From NCBI GenBank assembly GCA_944472135.2, contig OX235270.1:145095632-145159631 (forward strand): a DNA stretch of 64,000 nt, given 5' to 3'. Origin of the DNA: Trichobilharzia regenti. Its lineage: Eukaryota > Platyhelminthes > Trematoda > Strigeidida > Schistosomatidae. Positions 61,590 through 64,000 of this stretch are shown one piece after another. The notes under the pieces are model-generated. The model saw only the letters and a list, made by a program, of their open reading frames with translations, did no database searches and had not been told where the DNA came from. Positions within the stretch are counted from its first letter, which is position 1. Each line of letters starts with the position of its first letter. The position numbers were made by a program, and so were the translations under genes.

Positions 61590-64000
61590 GATAATGGTTA
61601 GTGAGTCTAAAATCACGCATTGGGAGGAAACTCGTGGATCATTTTATCAAGGTGTTGTTCGCTCACTGAAACCGCGTAGCCAGTGTTTATTTGGTATCCT
61701 CGTAAATACTAGATCAGTTCTAAACAAATACTTAACACTAAGTGCATTAACTTCTATATATAGACCATCACTGATTATGATCACTGAAGCCAGATGAGTA
61801 AGTGAAATCTCCAATGACATCCTAAAAAGTTATAACTTCAAACTTTCTCGAGGGGACAGAGAAACAGGTCGTGGGGGTGGAACACTAATTCACCGCGAAC
61901 AATCCATGTGTGCGACCCAGTTCAGTAACCCAATTCTGTCACAACTCAATGACTCAATTTGGGTCGAAATAGCATTTGTCAGAAGTACACCTGTACTTGT
62001 AGGTTGTGTGTCATGACCCCCTTCATCCGTGAGTGAGTACGATCATATGATCAGCAAGATTTTTAAAGCAACATCCAATCTTCCCTTCAGTCATAAAATC
62101 ATCGGAGGTTATTTCAACGTGTCATAACTATCATGGTCTTTACTCCGAGAACCCCAGTAGCAAAGATGAAGCTGACCAGACACCTATACGATTGCACAAA
62201 CATACTGACTGCGACTTGTATCAGCGCCTAACTGGGTGCTTTAGTTTGGACTCGTTCTTTTTGGGTGAGTCCTTAAAGGTAGTTCTTAACGATTTTTATC
62301 ACAATATCAACTCAATCCATGACGTCATTGCACCTGAGAAGGTTGTTAGCCTTAAATTCCCGCAAAGCTATTTTATTCCGATATCGTTAATAATTTTTTT
62401 TTATTTTTGATTTACAGCTTGATTCCACACTGTATTTTTGGTACAAGTATGGAATTTTCAGCATGGATATCGGTAGCCCAAATTTTGCAGGCCGACCATA
62501 GATATCAGGTGTGCGTCGGCGTGGGCTAAGAAAGCACTCAATATAATACTACAGATATCATGACACGTCCATTCTCAATAGAATTCAAGAGTTAAAAAAT
62601 ATAAGCCTCAGAAACAAAGAAATGCGGGCTATTCAGCCACCGCATAATCCACGAGAAATAGAGAAACTCTCCAAAGGTAGGCTAACAAACTCCGAAACAG
62701 CCTGTCCAAAAATATATCTAGACGGTATCGCCTACGCGGATAGTCAGGTCATGTGTGAACTGTTTAACAAGCACTATGCAAGATTACACACCCTAGAGAT
62801 CGATCAGGTCGTGGATTTCCCACCTAAAACCGACGGATGTCTAGGTGACATACTTTTCACCACACAAGAGATTGATAAAGCTGTCGCAAATATTAAGCAT
62901 AGTAACACTATTGGTCCAGATGGTATACCTTCCATTCTGCTGAAAAACGGCGGTAATCACATGAATTTACTCCTACTCAAGTTATCATCAATTTCACCAA
63001 GCAATGGGACACATCCTACATGCTGGTAGAAGTCTTATAGTGTGCCTATCCATAAATACAGGCCTATAGCTGATATCAACAACCAGCGACACATCAACAT
63101 CACTTCTGTAGTTTCACATATAATGGAAAGGATAGTAGATTTGAATCCTTCACTACTTGCTCTCAAATGACCTACCATCCCCATCGCAATAAGGTTTCTT
63201 AGATGGAAAGCCATGCATCACTTGTCACTCAGATTGTTTTGACCACATTACACAATGCGCAGACACTGGACATTCAGTGGCGGCATTATTTCTCTACGTT
63301 AGCAAGGCCTCCGATAAAATCCCACACATCAGACTCCTGACAAAACTCCAATCCTACGGAATAACTGGAATGCTTCTGAAATAGATAAACTCTTTTTCCA
63401 CAGGAAGAGAGCAATTAGCCAAAATCAACCACCAGCTGTCTTCATCATAACTGGCGGCGTAATACAGGGTAGCGTTCTTGGCCTTATTCCTCTTATACAT
63501 AAATGACATAGCCTCTGTAATCGAGTATGGTAAGCCATACCTCTGTGCAAATGATCTCAAGATAGTATATGATTATGGGTACGATTATGTGAGTGTCGGA
63601 AGCAAGATCCAACCGCCTAGACGAGTGCGGTATAGCCCAGCTTCAACTCTGGAAACCGAGAATGTGCCTATATATAGACGTAAAACACGAAGGCTGCTAG
63701 GATGCATAACATGCAAACTAGGGTTTTATTGTACAAAGTATGTGTCCGACCTATCTTAGAATACTGCCCGTTTATTCTTAGCGGACTCAGACAAAATGAC
63801 AAGCTTAGATTAAAGGGAGTGCAACGGCAGTTTACCTCAAGAACTCTTGGTTTAGAAAATGGTCTGGAATACTATGAGCGATGCGATAGACTAAGATTAG
63901 AACCCCTCTGGAGAAGACGCCTTAAGCTAAACCTCATCTTTTACTACAAGCTAACTAATCTTCTCTTGCAGTCCTCCAAGCCAATAACTCAACCTACCGT
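61590..64000 (+). mobile_element. CR1-2 LINE, second copy, runs off the window
   Basis: Endonuclease from 61690: CLFGILVNTRSVLNKYLTLS, LIMITEAR, then RGGGTLIH near 61875, NDSIWVEI near 61950 and HKIIGGYFNVS near 62090 (GDFN box mutated). A SINE-D at 62386-62530 interrupts. RT resumes: EIDKAVANIKHSNTIGPDGI (62870-62930), KYRPIADINNQRHINITS near 63055, VAFLALFLLYINDIASVIEY near 63473 and CANDLKIVYDYG (YADD to ANDL). The C-terminal CVRPILEYCPFILSGLRQND (about 63740-63800) and RRRLKLNLIFYYKLTNLL (near 63920) follow. Many frameshifts. Confidence 0.85.
62386..62530 (-). mobile_element. SINE-D 3' two-thirds, in CR1-2
   Basis: On the - strand: CCACGCCGACGCACACCTGA, linker, GCAAAATTTGGGCTACCGAT, tail GGAATCAAGCTGTAAATCAA and an A-rich end at 62386-62405. 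The tRNA boxes are missing, so 5'-truncated. Confidence 0.82.

Overview
The window looks like nuclear DNA of a blood fluke (genus Schistosoma; species not determined). The evidence is an AT-rich genome packed with RTE- and CR1-clade LINEs, many Penelope-like elements (PLEs), tRNA-derived SINEs carrying hammerhead-ribozyme motifs like the schistosome Sm-alpha family, and a ribosomal protein gene with a 34-bp intron. No bacterial-type operons, tRNA genes, rRNA genes or CRISPR arrays are visible.

Only two host genes can be supported. (1) The last two exons of an M14-family carboxypeptidase (CPE/CPD/CPM type, + strand) lie at 6308-6443 and 15719-16077. They join in phase across a 9.3-kb intron and encode the transthyretin-like domain plus a C-terminal tail; the catalytic exons must lie left of the window. 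(2) A complete RPL32 gene lies on the - strand at 59143-59581, with two exons. A 144-aa ORF at 58513-58947 is unexplained.

Nearly everything else is nested, mostly dead mobile DNA. Working names: RTE-1 (3' tail of GACA repeats) at 1-3535, 28.7-29.8 (-), 41.3-44.5, 46.8-47.2 and 50.1-51.6 kb. RTE-2 (3' tail of ATA/TAA repeats) at 3.65-4.5, 8.8-9.0 (-), 9.9-12.4 (-), 13.0-14.1, 30.3-31.1, 31.3-35.45 (-), 36.4-39.1 (-), 40.1-40.7, 44.6-44.9 (-), 47.2-48.3 (-) and 53.4-54.6 kb. CR1-1 at 14.3-14.9 and 34.2-35.2 (-), with a 33-bp scrap at 54.23 kb. CR1-2 at 60.0-64.0 kb. PLEs at 5.4-6.3, 6.9-8.5, 14.1-15.5, 19.4-22.7 (-), 23.9-24.8 (-), 25.8-26.2, 39.3-40.1 (-), 40.7-41.15, 44.9-46.5, 49.0-49.8, 51.7-52.4 (-) and 54.6-57.5 kb. 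Four SINE groups (A-D) are scattered through these.

The most interesting structure is in how the parasites of the genome depend on each other. SINE-A and SINE-D share a tRNA-like head but have different tails: the A tail matches the 3' end of RTE-2 and the D tail matches the 3' end of CR1-1, as expected if each SINE borrows a different LINE's reverse transcriptase. SINE-C carries hammerhead motifs, and at two loci two hammerheads flank a 423/426-bp unit, the dimeric layout of retrozymes. Several long inverted repeats (14.1-15.5 vs 23.9-24.5 kb around the last carboxypeptidase exon; 18.7-19.4 kb; 20.1-21.5 kb; 37.8-40.7 kb) mark rearrangement-prone DNA. All similarity statements come from reading by eye; no alignments or searches were run.
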